Origin: a virus
Strand: one strand, 5' to 3'
Virus record (IMG/VR): IMGVR_UViG_3300046167_000189
Coordinates: 1 to 34,442 of that record
DNA length: 34,442 nt
In this document: piece by piece, positions 7,581 to 14,572 of the stretch
How positions within the stretch are numbered: the first letter of the stretch is position 1
Layout of the letters: each line of letters begins with the position of its first letter
Position numbers and translations under genes: made by a program
Notes under the pieces: generated by a model
Database searches by the model: none
What the model saw: the letters and a program-made list of their open reading frames with translations, nothing else
What the model was told of the DNA's origin: nothing

Positions 7581-9511
7581 TAGGATATAGCCTTTGCTGC
7601 GTCAAGATTTAGCCTCTTCTCTTTCAGAGCTGTATCTGCGACCTTGAGTCGTCTTTCAAACTCACGATCATCTGCATCGCCCACCTTGAGGTTAGAGGTG
7701 ATGGCTTTGATCTGATCTGTCTCAAGCTCCACAGGGATAGCCTTAGTCTCTGCTGCAATCTTCTGCGCTCTAGCCTGAGACTCGGAAGCCTGACCATTGA
7801 GCGCATTAGTCTGAGACTGTTGGAACGCCATCTGTGCTTGCTGTGCAGCCTGTTGCGCTTGTTGCTGTTCAGGTGAAGGCTGTGAGGCTTGAGCGAGTGC
7901 TTGGATAAGTTCTTCTCTGTTCGAGAGATTCATGTTGTCTATGATGGACTGAATCAATGTCGGATACAGAGGTGAGTCCTGACCCATAGTCTGTAGCAGT
8001 TGTACCAACTGTGTAACCTCGTACTCCCTCGCAATAATCCCGAGAGAAGAGGAGACTTCAAACTGATAGTCCGCGACAGGGTAGAGTTCAGGCTCGAACT
8101 GCATGTAACGGTAAGCAGCCTTCTGTACGAACGGAATCAAGAAAGACTCTTGGAAGTTAATCAGTGTACGTTTGTGACGCTTAATGATTGCGCCAAGAGA
8201 CATTGAGATGCCTGCGGCTGTGGATTCACCATTGATAGACCCCGGAATACCCGCAGAGTCTATAGCGCCTGTGGCAGTCTGAACCATCTTCTGCAACTCA
8301 CCCGCTTGTGCGAAGGTGATTTGGTTGACTTGTCCGAAGTTAAACGGCTGTAGAACCTCGGCAGGGTTACCGTTAGTGAGGATAATCTTACCTGCTTTAA
8401 CTTCCGGTCTTGCCCCTCGGGGTAGACGAGTAGCGTCCATAGCCATCATCGGATGAACTGTGAGTGCTAGAGCGTCAATCCTTGCGCGGAGTTCTGCGTC
8501 CAAGGCTTTCTGTGAGTTATAACCCTTCTCACACACACCCCTTCCCCAAAAACGATTAGGGACTACATCCCACGGGAATGCAATGACGGGTCGGTCATTC
8601 ATCATGTACGGGTTCTTCTCCGCTTTCAGGAGAGTACCACCGTTCGCTATGACCACGATTGCCTCAACATAAAAGGTCTTATCTTCGTCACTTGGTACTA
8701 GCTCTTCAACCTCTTCATACAGGTCGTCATTCTCAAGTAGATGGCGGGGGACTAGACCATAATACTTGGTGAGACGAACCTTATCAGTAGGCTGCGTGGT
8801 AAGTTCGTGGTCTGCATCTAGGTCGATGTCAGGGTAAGCGTAGTTGAACGGTACATCCTTGTAGACTCCCTTTTCTTGCAGGAGTTCTACTTGGTGAGAA
8901 GATACGAATTCGTCAATAGCTACACCGATGGCTTCATCTACACTTGTAGCCACGGGGTCAATTAGGAAGTTCTGTGGTTGGATGCTGCGGAGTTTACACA
9001 CAGTGCGGTCGAACATCTCTACGCCGACCTCCTGTAGCTGTCCGTCCATTGTAGGACGCGAGGCAGGACGCATGTCCTTTTTCTCCTCAAGGACTAGCTC
9101 AGCAATACCAGTACCGTAGACAGCAGAGTTAATCAAACACTCACCCACTGCTTTGCGGACTTTGTTCTTCTTGAAGTCTTTAGTCAGTTGGTCGCGAAGG
9201 TAAGCGACATCTGCTGTTTCTTGGTCGTCATCCTTAATATCAAAGAACTTGCCACGACCAAAGGTCGCTTCCTCAATCTCTGCGACAGAAGATTCTACAG
9301 CTTGTTGAAGGGCGGGGGATATGATCTGCGAGCGTTCTGAATCCCTATTGCGATCCTCAGAAGAGAAGATGCCACGCCATAGACGGTAGTATTCATCGAA
9401 CTTAGTTTCATAGTTCGACTCGTAATGGTCGCGCCACTCGCGGCACTTCTCCATAACCCAAGACTCTAAAGTCTCTTCTATGCCGAATGTATCTTCATTG
9501 CTATCTAGCAT
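7580..9511 (-). CDS. Portal protein
   Basis: 643 aa, directly downstream of the large terminase (one base gap). It has the layout of large podoviral portals: an N-terminal SWVMEKCREWRDHYESNY region, NRDSERSQIISPALQQAVES, the wing and stem domains with IDPVATSVDEA and NRFWGRGVCEKGYNSQKALD, and a crown or barrel region rich in Gln (about 540-590, QQQAQQAAQQAQMAFQQ). Twelve copies form the ring at the capsid vertex through which DNA is packaged and leaves. The gene order terminase-portal-scaffold-capsid agrees. Start ATG 9511 with GGGATA upstream. The Q-rich C-terminal helix is typical of portals with a long barrel. Confidence 0.92.
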   Translation of the reverse strand: MLDSNEDTFGIEETLESWVMEKCREWRDHYESNYETKFDEYYRLWRGIFSSEDRNRDSERSQIISPALQQAVESSVAEIEEATFGRGKFFDIKDDDQETADVAYLRDQLTKDFKKNKVRKAVGECLINSAVYGTGIAELVLEEKKDMRPASRPTMDGQLQEVGVEMFDRTVCKLRSIQPQNFLIDPVATSVDEAIGVAIDEFVSSHQVELLQEKGVYKDVPFNYAYPDIDLDADHELTTQPTDKVRLTKYYGLVPRHLLENDDLYEEVEELVPSDEDKTFYVEAIVVIANGGTLLKAEKNPYMMNDRPVIAFPWDVVPNRFWGRGVCEKGYNSQKALDAELRARIDALALTVHPMMAMDATRLPRGARPEVKAGKIILTNGNPAEVLQPFNFGQVNQITFAQAGELQKMVQTATGAIDSAGIPGSINGESTAAGISMSLGAIIKRHKRTLINFQESFLIPFVQKAAYRYMQFEPELYPVADYQFEVSSSLGIIAREYEVTQLVQLLQTMGQDSPLYPTLIQSIIDNMNLSNREELIQALAQASQPSPEQQQAQQAAQQAQMAFQQSQTNALNGQASESQARAQKIAAETKAIPVELETDQIKAITSNLKVGDADDREFERRLKVADTALKEKRLNLDAAKAIS

Positions 9512-9512
9512 A

Positions 9513-10760
9513 TTAGTATCCCGAAACAGAATCTATGACTTCGTAGTCATCAATTTCAAAGTCATAAGCGTAGGACACAGTAGCCAACTGATCTATGTAG
9601 GCTAGTGCGTCCACCATGTCATCGTGTGTTAGAGCATCAGGGAATTGAAATATCTCGTCTAAGAATTGGACATTCCACTCGCCTTTGTTTAAGGTACAGA
9701 TGCCATTCTCAAACCTGCCCTGTAACGCCCACATTACACGGTCTGTCTTCTTCTTGTTTCCGTGGGTCAACTCTTCTACACGGAAGAAACGCTGATATTT
9801 CCTCATAAGATCGGTAAGCGGAGACATCACAGCCTGACGGGCTATGCCTTTCTCTATACCGACTGAGACGGGTTCGTAGTCCCTAACAACCTGAAATATC
9901 TTCTGGGCAGTCTCGTTCAACTCCCAACGTCCGGCTATTATATCACAAACCCACCATCCATATTCGCCGACTTTTACTACAGCTATGGCAGTGTTGTCAA
10001 GTTTCTTGTTTTTGGTCTTTTTCCCGACCTCCTCAAAGCCCGCGAGGTCAATGGCGACATAGTAGTCACCTGTAGTCGGCTCTTCCTCGTCAAACTTAAT
10101 CCAATCCTCTTTGAACATCTCAGAGCCTCTAGCCTCGAAGGAGGCCATGAATTCCTGACGGAAGGCATAGGAGGACATCCCTGCTTTCGCAGCGTTAATC
10201 TCTGCTTCGTCTAGTAAGTCATTGTCGTAACTTGTAAAGTGCCATGCCTTAAACGTGGGGTCTGTGCCTAAACTGGCTTGTTTGTAGAGTTCATAGAAAT
10301 GATTTCTACCCATTGGTGTCCCGATAAATAAGGCTTCTCCTTTCAGGTCTGTCAACGCAGGTCTTAAAATCAACTCCCATACATCGGGCTTCATGTCTGC
10401 GTATTCATCCAAGACAAGAAACTTAAGACTTACACCGCGCATAGTCTCAGGTCTGTCCGCACCTTTCAAGCTAATGGTAGTTCCGTTGACTAGCTTGACC
10501 TGCATGTTGTTGACATGAGAGGAGTCTATAACGGGTTGACCTATCTCCAAGAGGAGATTCCACATAATGTCCCTAGCCTGACCCTGAGTAGGGGCGACAT
10601 AGAACACCTGCCCTCTATCAGACTTCAAAGCGTTGACGATCAAAAGGTAAGCCGCCAGACGAGACTTGCCCGTCCGACGACCCGCAGCAACCACCTTGAA
10701 ACGTGTGGGGTCGTTCCAAACTTTCTTCTGCCACTCTAGGAGACTTATGTTTAGGTTCAT
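9513..10760 (-). CDS. terL: Terminase large subunit
   Basis: 415 aa. This is the packaging motor ATPase and nuclease. Visible motifs: adenine-binding Q and WQKKVW near 9-15; Walker A AAGRRTGKS at 25-33; Walker B LKFLVLDE with Asp118-Glu119; coupling motif GTPMGRNHFYEL at 147-158; RNase H-like nuclease residues Asp238 in YYVAIDLAG, Glu303 in VGIEKG, and the DALTHDDMVDALAY cluster at 375-388. It works with the portal and small terminase to fill the prohead and cut the DNA. The length is slightly short for the family but all motifs are present. It overlaps the DUF5872 gene upstream by four bases (10757-10760). Confidence 0.95.
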   Translation of the reverse strand: MNLNISLLEWQKKVWNDPTRFKVVAAGRRTGKSRLAAYLLIVNALKSDRGQVFYVAPTQGQARDIMWNLLLEIGQPVIDSSHVNNMQVKLVNGTTISLKGADRPETMRGVSLKFLVLDEYADMKPDVWELILRPALTDLKGEALFIGTPMGRNHFYELYKQASLGTDPTFKAWHFTSYDNDLLDEAEINAAKAGMSSYAFRQEFMASFEARGSEMFKEDWIKFDEEEPTTGDYYVAIDLAGFEEVGKKTKNKKLDNTAIAVVKVGEYGWWVCDIIAGRWELNETAQKIFQVVRDYEPVSVGIEKGIARQAVMSPLTDLMRKYQRFFRVEELTHGNKKKTDRVMWALQGRFENGICTLNKGEWNVQFLDEIFQFPDALTHDDMVDALAYIDQLATVSYAYDFEIDDYEVIDSVSGY

Positions 10761-11152
10761 CTACTTCTCGAAGTCTTCTTCGCTATAGCCTTGGGCTGTT
10801 TGGAAAACTGCTTACCCTTGGCTGTATCCTGACGTTTCTTCCGCGAGGTAGCGGCGTATTCCTTAGAAGACAGAGACTCTCTAGCCTTCTTCGGTAAATA
10901 CCTTTCGCCCGTGGCTTTCTTGCCTTGGGTTGATGGCTTGCCTGACTTAGTACCCCAGTCCTCTTTAGTCCACTTGGATAAAGACTTTTGAGATTTGGTC
11001 TTACCACCTGAGTAGCCGCCACCTTTCTCCTTGTACTCTTGAGCTACAAGCTGAGCTTTACGGGCTGACCACTGACCTGCTTTACCGCCTTTAGACCCTG
11101 CCATTACGCGCTTCTTAATACTCTCGCGTAATCCGGGTTTCGTGTAGGCCAT
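10757..11152 (-). CDS. DUF5872-family basic protein
   Basis: 131 aa, very basic and low in hydrophobic residues. It contains the hallmark run of the DUF5872 family: MAGSKGGKAGQWSARKAQL near the start, KWTKEDWGTKSGKPSTQ in the middle, and TGERYLPKKARESLS further on, with a Lys/Arg tail. The family occurs in phages and giant viruses, with no proven function. Its charge suggests DNA binding or condensation. Its ATG overlaps the stop of the 41-aa basic gene (TAATG), and its own end overlaps terL. Two very basic proteins in tandem before the terminase are noteworthy. Confidence 0.85.
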   Translation of the reverse strand: MAYTKPGLRESIKKRVMAGSKGGKAGQWSARKAQLVAQEYKEKGGGYSGGKTKSQKSLSKWTKEDWGTKSGKPSTQGKKATGERYLPKKARESLSSKEYAATSRKKRQDTAKGKQFSKQPKAIAKKTSRSR

Positions 11153-11277
11153 TACTTCTTACGAGTTGTACGCATGGTGCGTGAAGGAGCTTTAGAGGCC
11201 ATCTTCTTCTTGGCCTTCTTAGCTGCTGCCATTCCCGCAGTAGTGTAGGGGTACTTCTTGCCGCCGACATTAGGCAT
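11152..11277 (-). CDS. 41-aa extremely basic histone-tail-like protein
   Basis: Short gene starting at ATG 11277 with GGAG seven bases upstream and ending TAATG into the DUF5872 gene. The protein has ten Lys and three Arg in 41 residues and no acidic residue. The core AAAKKAKKKMASKAPSRTM resembles a histone H1 or bacterial histone-like tail. Good ribosome binding site, overlaps of eight bases with the lysozyme gene and one base with DUF5872, and the lack of space for anything else support it as real. It may neutralise packaged DNA or bind RNA; this is inferred from charge only. Confidence 0.75.
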   Translation of the reverse strand: MPNVGGKKYPYTTAGMAAAKKAKKKMASKAPSRTMRTTRKK

Positions 11278-11686
11278 AGTATTCTCCATATCTAATCATG
11301 TAGGTTATCTCTACGGCACGTTGACCAACCTGAGTAGCCCACAAAGAGTCCAAGAACTCGTCCGCAGCTTCCTTAAAGTCGTCAGTCTCCATAGCCTTAA
11401 GAGCTAGTTTGAACTTTCTCAACCTCGTAATACCTAGATTGAAACATAATGATACCATGGCATCCTTACGCACTTGGTCTAGGTACTTGTACCACCGGAA
11501 GGCGTTATCCAGTTCTTCCTCACACCTTCTGATGTCGTTCTTGAGCATATAGTAGATTTCATCGTGAGATAACCCTAAAGAGTCAAGGTTTCTCCCTACG
11601 CCTATGCTCAGGTGTCCCGTAGTGTCTTCGTAGGGCTTAGTCCGTAGACCCTCATGCTTAACTAGCAGATCAATCAACGTCTTCAT
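11270..11686 (-). CDS. Phage lysozyme (GH24 endolysin)
   Basis: 138 aa, T4 lysozyme type. The catalytic glutamate is Glu12 in KHEGLRTKPYEDTTG, the aspartate Asp21, and the third position is Ser27 in LSIGVGRNL, where the T4 enzyme has Thr26. The C-terminal helical part keeps RKDAMVSLCFNLGITRLRKF. It cleaves the glycan beta-1,4 bond between MurNAc and GlcNAc at the end of infection. There is no signal peptide or membrane helix, so export needs a holin, not identified with confidence. The gene sits among terminase genes and overlaps the small terminase by 17 bases. The start is internal to that gene but in a consistent tandem array. Confidence 0.93.
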   Translation of the reverse strand: MKTLIDLLVKHEGLRTKPYEDTTGHLSIGVGRNLDSLGLSHDEIYYMLKNDIRRCEEELDNAFRWYKYLDQVRKDAMVSLCFNLGITRLRKFKLALKAMETDDFKEAADEFLDSLWATQVGQRAVEITYMIRYGEYYA

Positions 11687-12047
11687 GGTCTATGACCTCC
11701 CCGACTATAGGCGCGTCTGTTACGCCAGATATAGTAATGTTGACTGTCGGCTTGCCGCCCATTTTGTCTTTATCAAACGCACTGACAGGTAATACGCGAT
11801 CTATGATGAGCTTCCATGCCGCAGCTTGGTTCTTGTGGTCATCATCCATAGCCGCCTTGTAAATAGAGTTGATTACCGCAGGCGTATCTCTTCTAGCTAA
11901 GAACCTTTGCTTCATCTCCTGCATGGCTGAGTGGTCGCCCTTGGGTCTGCCCCTGCCACGCTTCTCAGGAACTAGCTCTGACTTCCTTGGCCTACCCCGC
12001 TTTCGCTTTGGAGGCTCTACAGTGTCGTCTGTTATGTTGTCTTTCAT
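11670..12047 (-). CDS. Probable terminase small subunit with AT-hook motifs
   Basis: 125 aa, first gene of the leftward late block. Two AT-hook-like cores (KRKRGRPRKS at 14-23 and KRGRGRPKGD at 29-38) sit in a basic N-terminus. A helical region follows (MKQRFLARRDTPAVINSIYKAAM and KNQAAAWKLIIDRVLP), then a beta-prone acidic tail (TVNITISGVTDAPIVGEVID). Such proteins near terL are annotated as small terminases in marine podoviruses. The AT-hooks would help DNA recognition at the packaging site. Its ribosome binding site is weak (GAAG). It lies next to the AT-rich palindrome at 12067-12116. Confidence 0.72.
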   Translation of the reverse strand: MKDNITDDTVEPPKRKRGRPRKSELVPEKRGRGRPKGDHSAMQEMKQRFLARRDTPAVINSIYKAAMDDDHKNQAAAWKLIIDRVLPVSAFDKDKMGGKPTVNITISGVTDAPIVGEVIDHEDVD

Positions 12048-12066
12048 TACAGCTTCGTATGTCTCG

Positions 12067-12116
12067 GTTAGTTAACAGTTAATAAATTAAACCATGATTT
12101 ATTAATATTTGCTAAC
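12067..12116. repeat. AT-rich imperfect palindrome before the late block
   Basis: Outer arms GTTAG (12067-12071) and CTAAC (12112-12116) flank inner arms TTAATAAAT (12079-12087) and ATTTATTAA (12097-12105), with a nine-base centre and non-matching bases between outer and inner arms. It begins 20 bases upstream of the small terminase start. It could be an operator, a late promoter element or an unwinding site. Confidence 0.6.
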
Positions 12117-12232
12117 AATTGGCGAAAACCACTACTCATACGGGATTGGGGGCAGGTTGTTGTCTTTCTTTTTTTTTAATTTGGCCTGCTGCAAATTTGG
12201 GGGGCAACTAACAAACTTGCTGTCTAGCATCG

Positions 12233-12260
12233 CCCCTCCCCGCCCCTCCGATTGACCCCC
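12233..12260 (-). other. G-quadruplex motif A (minus strand)
   Basis: The plus strand has CCCC-T-CCCC-G-CCCC-nine bases-CCCCC. On the minus strand this is four runs of four or more G with loops of nine, one and one bases, a strong pattern for a parallel G-quadruplex. It would be present in any leftward transcript that starts upstream of 12260. Confidence 0.6.
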
Positions 12261-12409
12261 GTTGGTTGGATTGCCCAGCCGACAGCCCTTCCCTACCCTG
12301 CTCAGCCTAGCCTATGACCCCCTGCCCTGCCCTGCTGGATGCGATTAGAGGTACAGGGGTGAGGGTCAGGACAGCAGCCAATAGCCTCCCCCCTTCCCAT
12401 CACCAGCAA

Positions 12410-12457
12410 CCCAAACCCAACCCCCCTAAACCCAGACCCTGACCTAAACCCTGACCC
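12410..12457 (-). repeat. Telomere-like C-rich repeat and G-quadruplex motif B
   Basis: Seven runs of three to six C within 48 bases on the plus strand, spaced by AAA, AA, TAAA, AGA, TGACCTAAA and TGA. The minus strand reads as GGGTTTGGG, GGGTTTAGG and GGGTCAGGG style repeats, like degenerate telomere repeats. It can form a G-quadruplex on the minus strand or an i-motif on the plus strand. Confidence 0.6.
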
Positions 12458-12718
12458 TGACTATATATCAGACCCCTATCACCGACCCCTGAATATATTA
12501 AATAAACCTATATCCCCCTGAGAGGCTCAGAGAGGCCGTTTAAGCGATTCTAGCCTTGCCCCTTGCCGTGGTATTGGTTGGGGGTCGATCGTTCAATAGG
12601 CAGAAATCGCTGTATATCCATCCAGTAGTTTCCCCCTCTGAAGTGTTCCTTCTATATAGGCGCAGTTCAGCTTCAATACGGCCTACCAAAATTGATACAA
12701 AATGATTCCAATTCGTTG

Positions 12719-12746
12719 TTGTAATTAATAACAAGGCAGATATACT
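12719..12746 (+). promoter_or_regulatory. Candidate sigma-70 promoter toward early genes
   Basis: TTGTAA at 12719-12724 and TATACT at 12741-12746 are separated by 16 bases. The -10 box matches five of six consensus bases and the -35 four of six. It would give a leader of about 310 bases before the first early gene, containing an inverted repeat and hairpins. This is a weak prediction; no promoter is visible closer to 13066. Confidence 0.35.
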
Positions 12747-12960
12747 GGTCACCAAGTTGTTAAGGATGACAACGGATAGACACCTAATCGGATAGGGCCA
12801 CGGTTGAAGCCAACAGCGCCTCTCACCAGTGACAGCAGCAACGTCTATCGAAGCGAACGGCACGCTATATTGTCGGCCATCCGGCGGGAGTCCTTGGTAG
12901 GGGCGACACTCTTTTGTGAGTAGATCAATGGGAAGCGGGACTAGCAACCCCGTGGTGAGG

Positions 12961-12981
12961 GTAGGCAGGGCATCGGCCTAC
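12961..12981 (+). other. Leader hairpin
   Basis: GTAGGC (12961-12966) pairs perfectly with GCCTAC (12976-12981) around a nine-base loop. It lies about 85 bases before the first early gene, within the presumed leader. Role unknown. Confidence 0.45.
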
Positions 12982-13013
12982 TGGTCAATACAAATTGACG
13001 CTAGTTGTATCAA

Positions 13014-13040
13014 CTGAGCGCGTTCTGCTGAGCGCGTTCT
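13014..13040. repeat. 13-bp tandem direct repeat upstream of the early genes
   Basis: CTGAGCGCGTTCT occurs at 13014-13026 and again at 13028-13040, one base apart, followed by a partial ACTGAAC. It directly follows the small palindrome AGTTG-TAT-CAACT (13003-13015). It ends 25 bases before the first early ATG. This could be an operator or a replication iteron; two copies only. Confidence 0.55.
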
Positions 13041-13065
13041 ACTGAACCAACTGGAGGATAAAACA

Positions 13066-13260
13066 ATGCAAAACTTGAGAATAGTATTTGAAGACAGCGG
13101 GTATTTCTTTACTGGCCTAATGATAGCGAGCGACCTGAATGACGACACTCGCGCATTGATGCAAGTCGATCCCGAATATGCCGACCCTGACGGGGCTGAC
13201 TTGTTCTGGGTCAATACCGAGTACACCTATCCAGAGAGCGAACTAGAGGAGGAGTTTTAG
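13066..13260 (+). CDS. Highly acidic 64-aa early protein
   Basis: The first rightward gene, with a strong GGAGG nine bases before ATG. The protein has 16 Asp or Glu and only two Arg, no Lys, and ends SELEEEF. It is too short for recognised domains. Being the first expressed gene and lying next to ArdC, a DNA-mimic anti-restriction or host-takeover role is plausible, since such proteins (for example Ocr, ArdA) are small and very acidic, but no homology is claimed. Its stop is two bases from the next ATG. Confidence 0.8.
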   Translation: MQNLRIVFEDSGYFFTGLMIASDLNDDTRALMQVDPEYADPDGADLFWVNTEYTYPESELEEEF

Positions 13261-13262
13261 AA

Positions 13263-13469
13263 ATGAAATATTTCGAGCTAGAAATGCAAGGCGAGCATCT
13301 GCGAGTCGAGTGGAACGAAAAGGCAACCTTTAACATTCAATGCCCAGTGGGAGGGGACTGGGTAGACTTTAATTGTTTCACTTGCTACGGGATAGACAGC
13401 GAGTACGAAGCACTAGAGACCGCGTACGAATGGATAAACCAGAATATATTTGAATTTTCGGAGGCATGA
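13263..13469 (+). CDS. Acidic 68-aa early protein
   Basis: 68 aa, 14 acidic against three basic residues, with aromatic residues (Trp, Tyr, Phe) and three Cys (in NIQCPVG and FNCFTCYG). The ribosome binding site GAGGAG lies about ten bases before ATG, inside the end of the upstream gene. It sits between another acidic protein and ArdC. The C-terminal part (SEYEALETAYEWINQNIF) looks like an amphipathic helix. Function unknown; membership of the anti-defence group is inferred from position and charge. Confidence 0.8.
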   Translation: MKYFELEMQGEHLRVEWNEKATFNIQCPVGGDWVDFNCFTCYGIDSEYEALETAYEWINQNIFEFSEA

Positions 13470-13472
13470 GCA

Positions 13473-14357
13473 ATGGCTAAAGTAGACGTATATCAAGAAG
13501 TTACGGACAAAATTATTGAACTGATGGAAACCCATGGTACGAACTGGTGCAAGCCATGGGCAGGGGGAGGACTAGCGAGCGGCATGCCGTTCTCTGTGAC
13601 CAGCAAGGCAGCGTATAGCGGAATCAATGTAGTGCTGCTGTGGGCTGCTGGGTACAGCTCAAGCGAATGGGGAACTTTCAAGGCATGGCAAGCCAAAGGC
13701 GCGAAGGTTAAGAAAGGCGAGAAAGGAACGCCGATTATATTTTTCAAGCAGTTACGAGTGAAGGACGAGGATACCAAGGAAGTAAAAAATATCCCGATGA
13801 TAAAACAGTTCTATGTATTCAACGCGCAGCAAGTGGAAGGATACGAACCCCCTGAAGTGGAGGAGCTAGAACCCCTCACCCTGCTGGATAACGTGGAGGA
13901 TTTCGTGACCAATACAGGGGCGAAGGTTCATCAAGTAGCAGGCGACCAAGCATTCTACCGACCATCAACGGACGACATAACTGTCCCCCTGCCCGCTCAG
14001 TTCAAAGGAGAGACCGAAACCGAGCGGCTGCATGGATACTACGGGACTCTGCTGCACGAGCTGACTCACTGGACTGGCTCAAAGAAGAGACTGGACAGGT
14101 TCGCCCCCAAGAATGGCGAGTCACTCAAGGAAGCCTACGCGAAGGAGGAGCTAGTCGCAGAACTAGGCGCAGCGTTCCTGTGCGCTGAGCTGGGAGTCTC
14201 AAGCGAACCCCGAGAGGATCACGCCAAGTACCTCAACGGCTGGCTCAAGGCTCTTAAGGATGACAAGAAGCTGATCGTGAAGGCAGCGAGCAATGCGCGC
14301 AAGGCTTGCGAGTTTGTCAAGGAACTACAACCCAAGGCTGTCGAAGAGGCAGCGTAA
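13473..14357 (+). CDS. ardC: ArdC-like anti-restriction protein
   Basis: 294 aa. The N-terminal domain (about 1-125) is the ArdC/DUF1738 single-stranded DNA-binding domain, with NWCKPWAGGG, PFSVTSKAAYSGINVVLLW, WGTFKAWQAKGAKVKKGEKG and a central FKQLRV strand. The C-terminal half is a zinc metallopeptidase-like domain with HELTH at 195-199, followed by TGSKKRLDRF, and the third ligand region EELVAELGAAF at 225-235. The family protects incoming DNA from type I and some type II restriction. The gene follows two acidic small genes and has GGAGG-C-ATGAGCA before its ATG. The early, leading position fits a role immediately after injection. Family assignment is firm; whether the peptidase site is active is unknown. 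Confidence 0.93.
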   Translation: MAKVDVYQEVTDKIIELMETHGTNWCKPWAGGGLASGMPFSVTSKAAYSGINVVLLWAAGYSSSEWGTFKAWQAKGAKVKKGEKGTPIIFFKQLRVKDEDTKEVKNIPMIKQFYVFNAQQVEGYEPPEVEELEPLTLLDNVEDFVTNTGAKVHQVAGDQAFYRPSTDDITVPLPAQFKGETETERLHGYYGTLLHELTHWTGSKKRLDRFAPKNGESLKEAYAKEELVAELGAAFLCAELGVSSEPREDHAKYLNGWLKALKDDKKLIVKAASNARKACEFVKELQPKAVEEAA

Positions 14358-14364
14358 ACTAAAC

Positions 14365-14380
14365 GCCCCCGAAAGGGGGC
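14365..14380 (+). promoter_or_regulatory. GC hairpin with GAAA tetraloop after ardC
   Basis: GCCCCC (14365-14370), GAAA, GGGGGC (14375-14380): a perfect six-pair stem with a GNRA loop. No U-tract follows, so it is not a standard terminator. It separates ardC from the next gene and may stabilise or process the early mRNA. Confidence 0.7.
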
Positions 14381-14399
14381 ATACCAAGAGGAAAACCAA

Positions 14400-14570
14400 A
14401 TGCAATTTACTAACAACGAAACCTATATTTTGCTGGAGCTACTTCACACCGCAATAACCGGATTGATGGAAGACCTAAATCACGAAGGGCTAAGCGAGCA
14501 AGGCGCAGCTGTACTAAGCGAAAGGCATCACGACCTACAACGAATCAAGCGAATCATAAAGGAGAAATAA
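14400..14570 (+). CDS. 56-aa small helical protein
   Basis: Starts at ATG 14400 with AGAGG about nine bases before it and ends TAA at 14568-14570, two bases before the next ATG. It reads as a helical protein with LLELLHTAITGLMEDLN and HHDLQRIKRIIKEK. It lies in the gap between ardC and the 118-aa gene, in register with the operon. The frame is short but the ribosome binding site, spacing and amphipathic helices support it. Function unknown. Confidence 0.7.
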   Translation: MQFTNNETYILLELLHTAITGLMEDLNHEGLSEQGAAVLSERHHDLQRIKRIIKEK

Positions 14571-14572
14571 TC

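Larger units (their letters stand above)
12048..13065. other. Divergent intergenic region, likely regulatory hub and origin
   Basis: About one kilobase without a convincing gene, between the leftward late and rightward early blocks. It holds, from left to right: an AT-rich imperfect palindrome; a nine-T tract near 12169-12177; a strongly C-rich plus strand from about 12190 to 12525 with two G-quadruplex motifs on the other strand; a perfect short palindrome CTGAG-AGG-CTCAG (12518-12530); a promoter-like pair at 12719-12746; the inverted repeat GTTGT/ACAAC (12756-12773); a hairpin at 12961-12981; AGTTG-TAT-CAACT (13003-13015); and a 13-bp direct repeat. The strong strand bias and structural elements fit an origin or packaging signal; this is inferred. 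Confidence 0.6.

Noticed and set aside
12570-12620. tRNA-like or attachment site sequence (GGGTCGATCGTTCAATAG)
   Set aside because: Only a loose T-arm resemblance; no acceptor or anticodon stem, and no integrase in the window.
12540-12947. A 135-aa open frame on the minus strand in the large intergenic region
   Set aside because: Composition is irregular (Pro, Arg, Cys, Trp scattered), no ribosome binding site or domain was seen, and it lies in a region of repeats and structure. Random open frame is more likely.
12978-13226. Minus-strand open frame over the first early gene
   Set aside because: Fully antisense to the 64-aa gene and its leader, which have a strong Shine-Dalgarno.
14365-14380. 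Classic rho-independent terminator
   Set aside because: Stem is strong but no T-run follows; genes of the operon continue.
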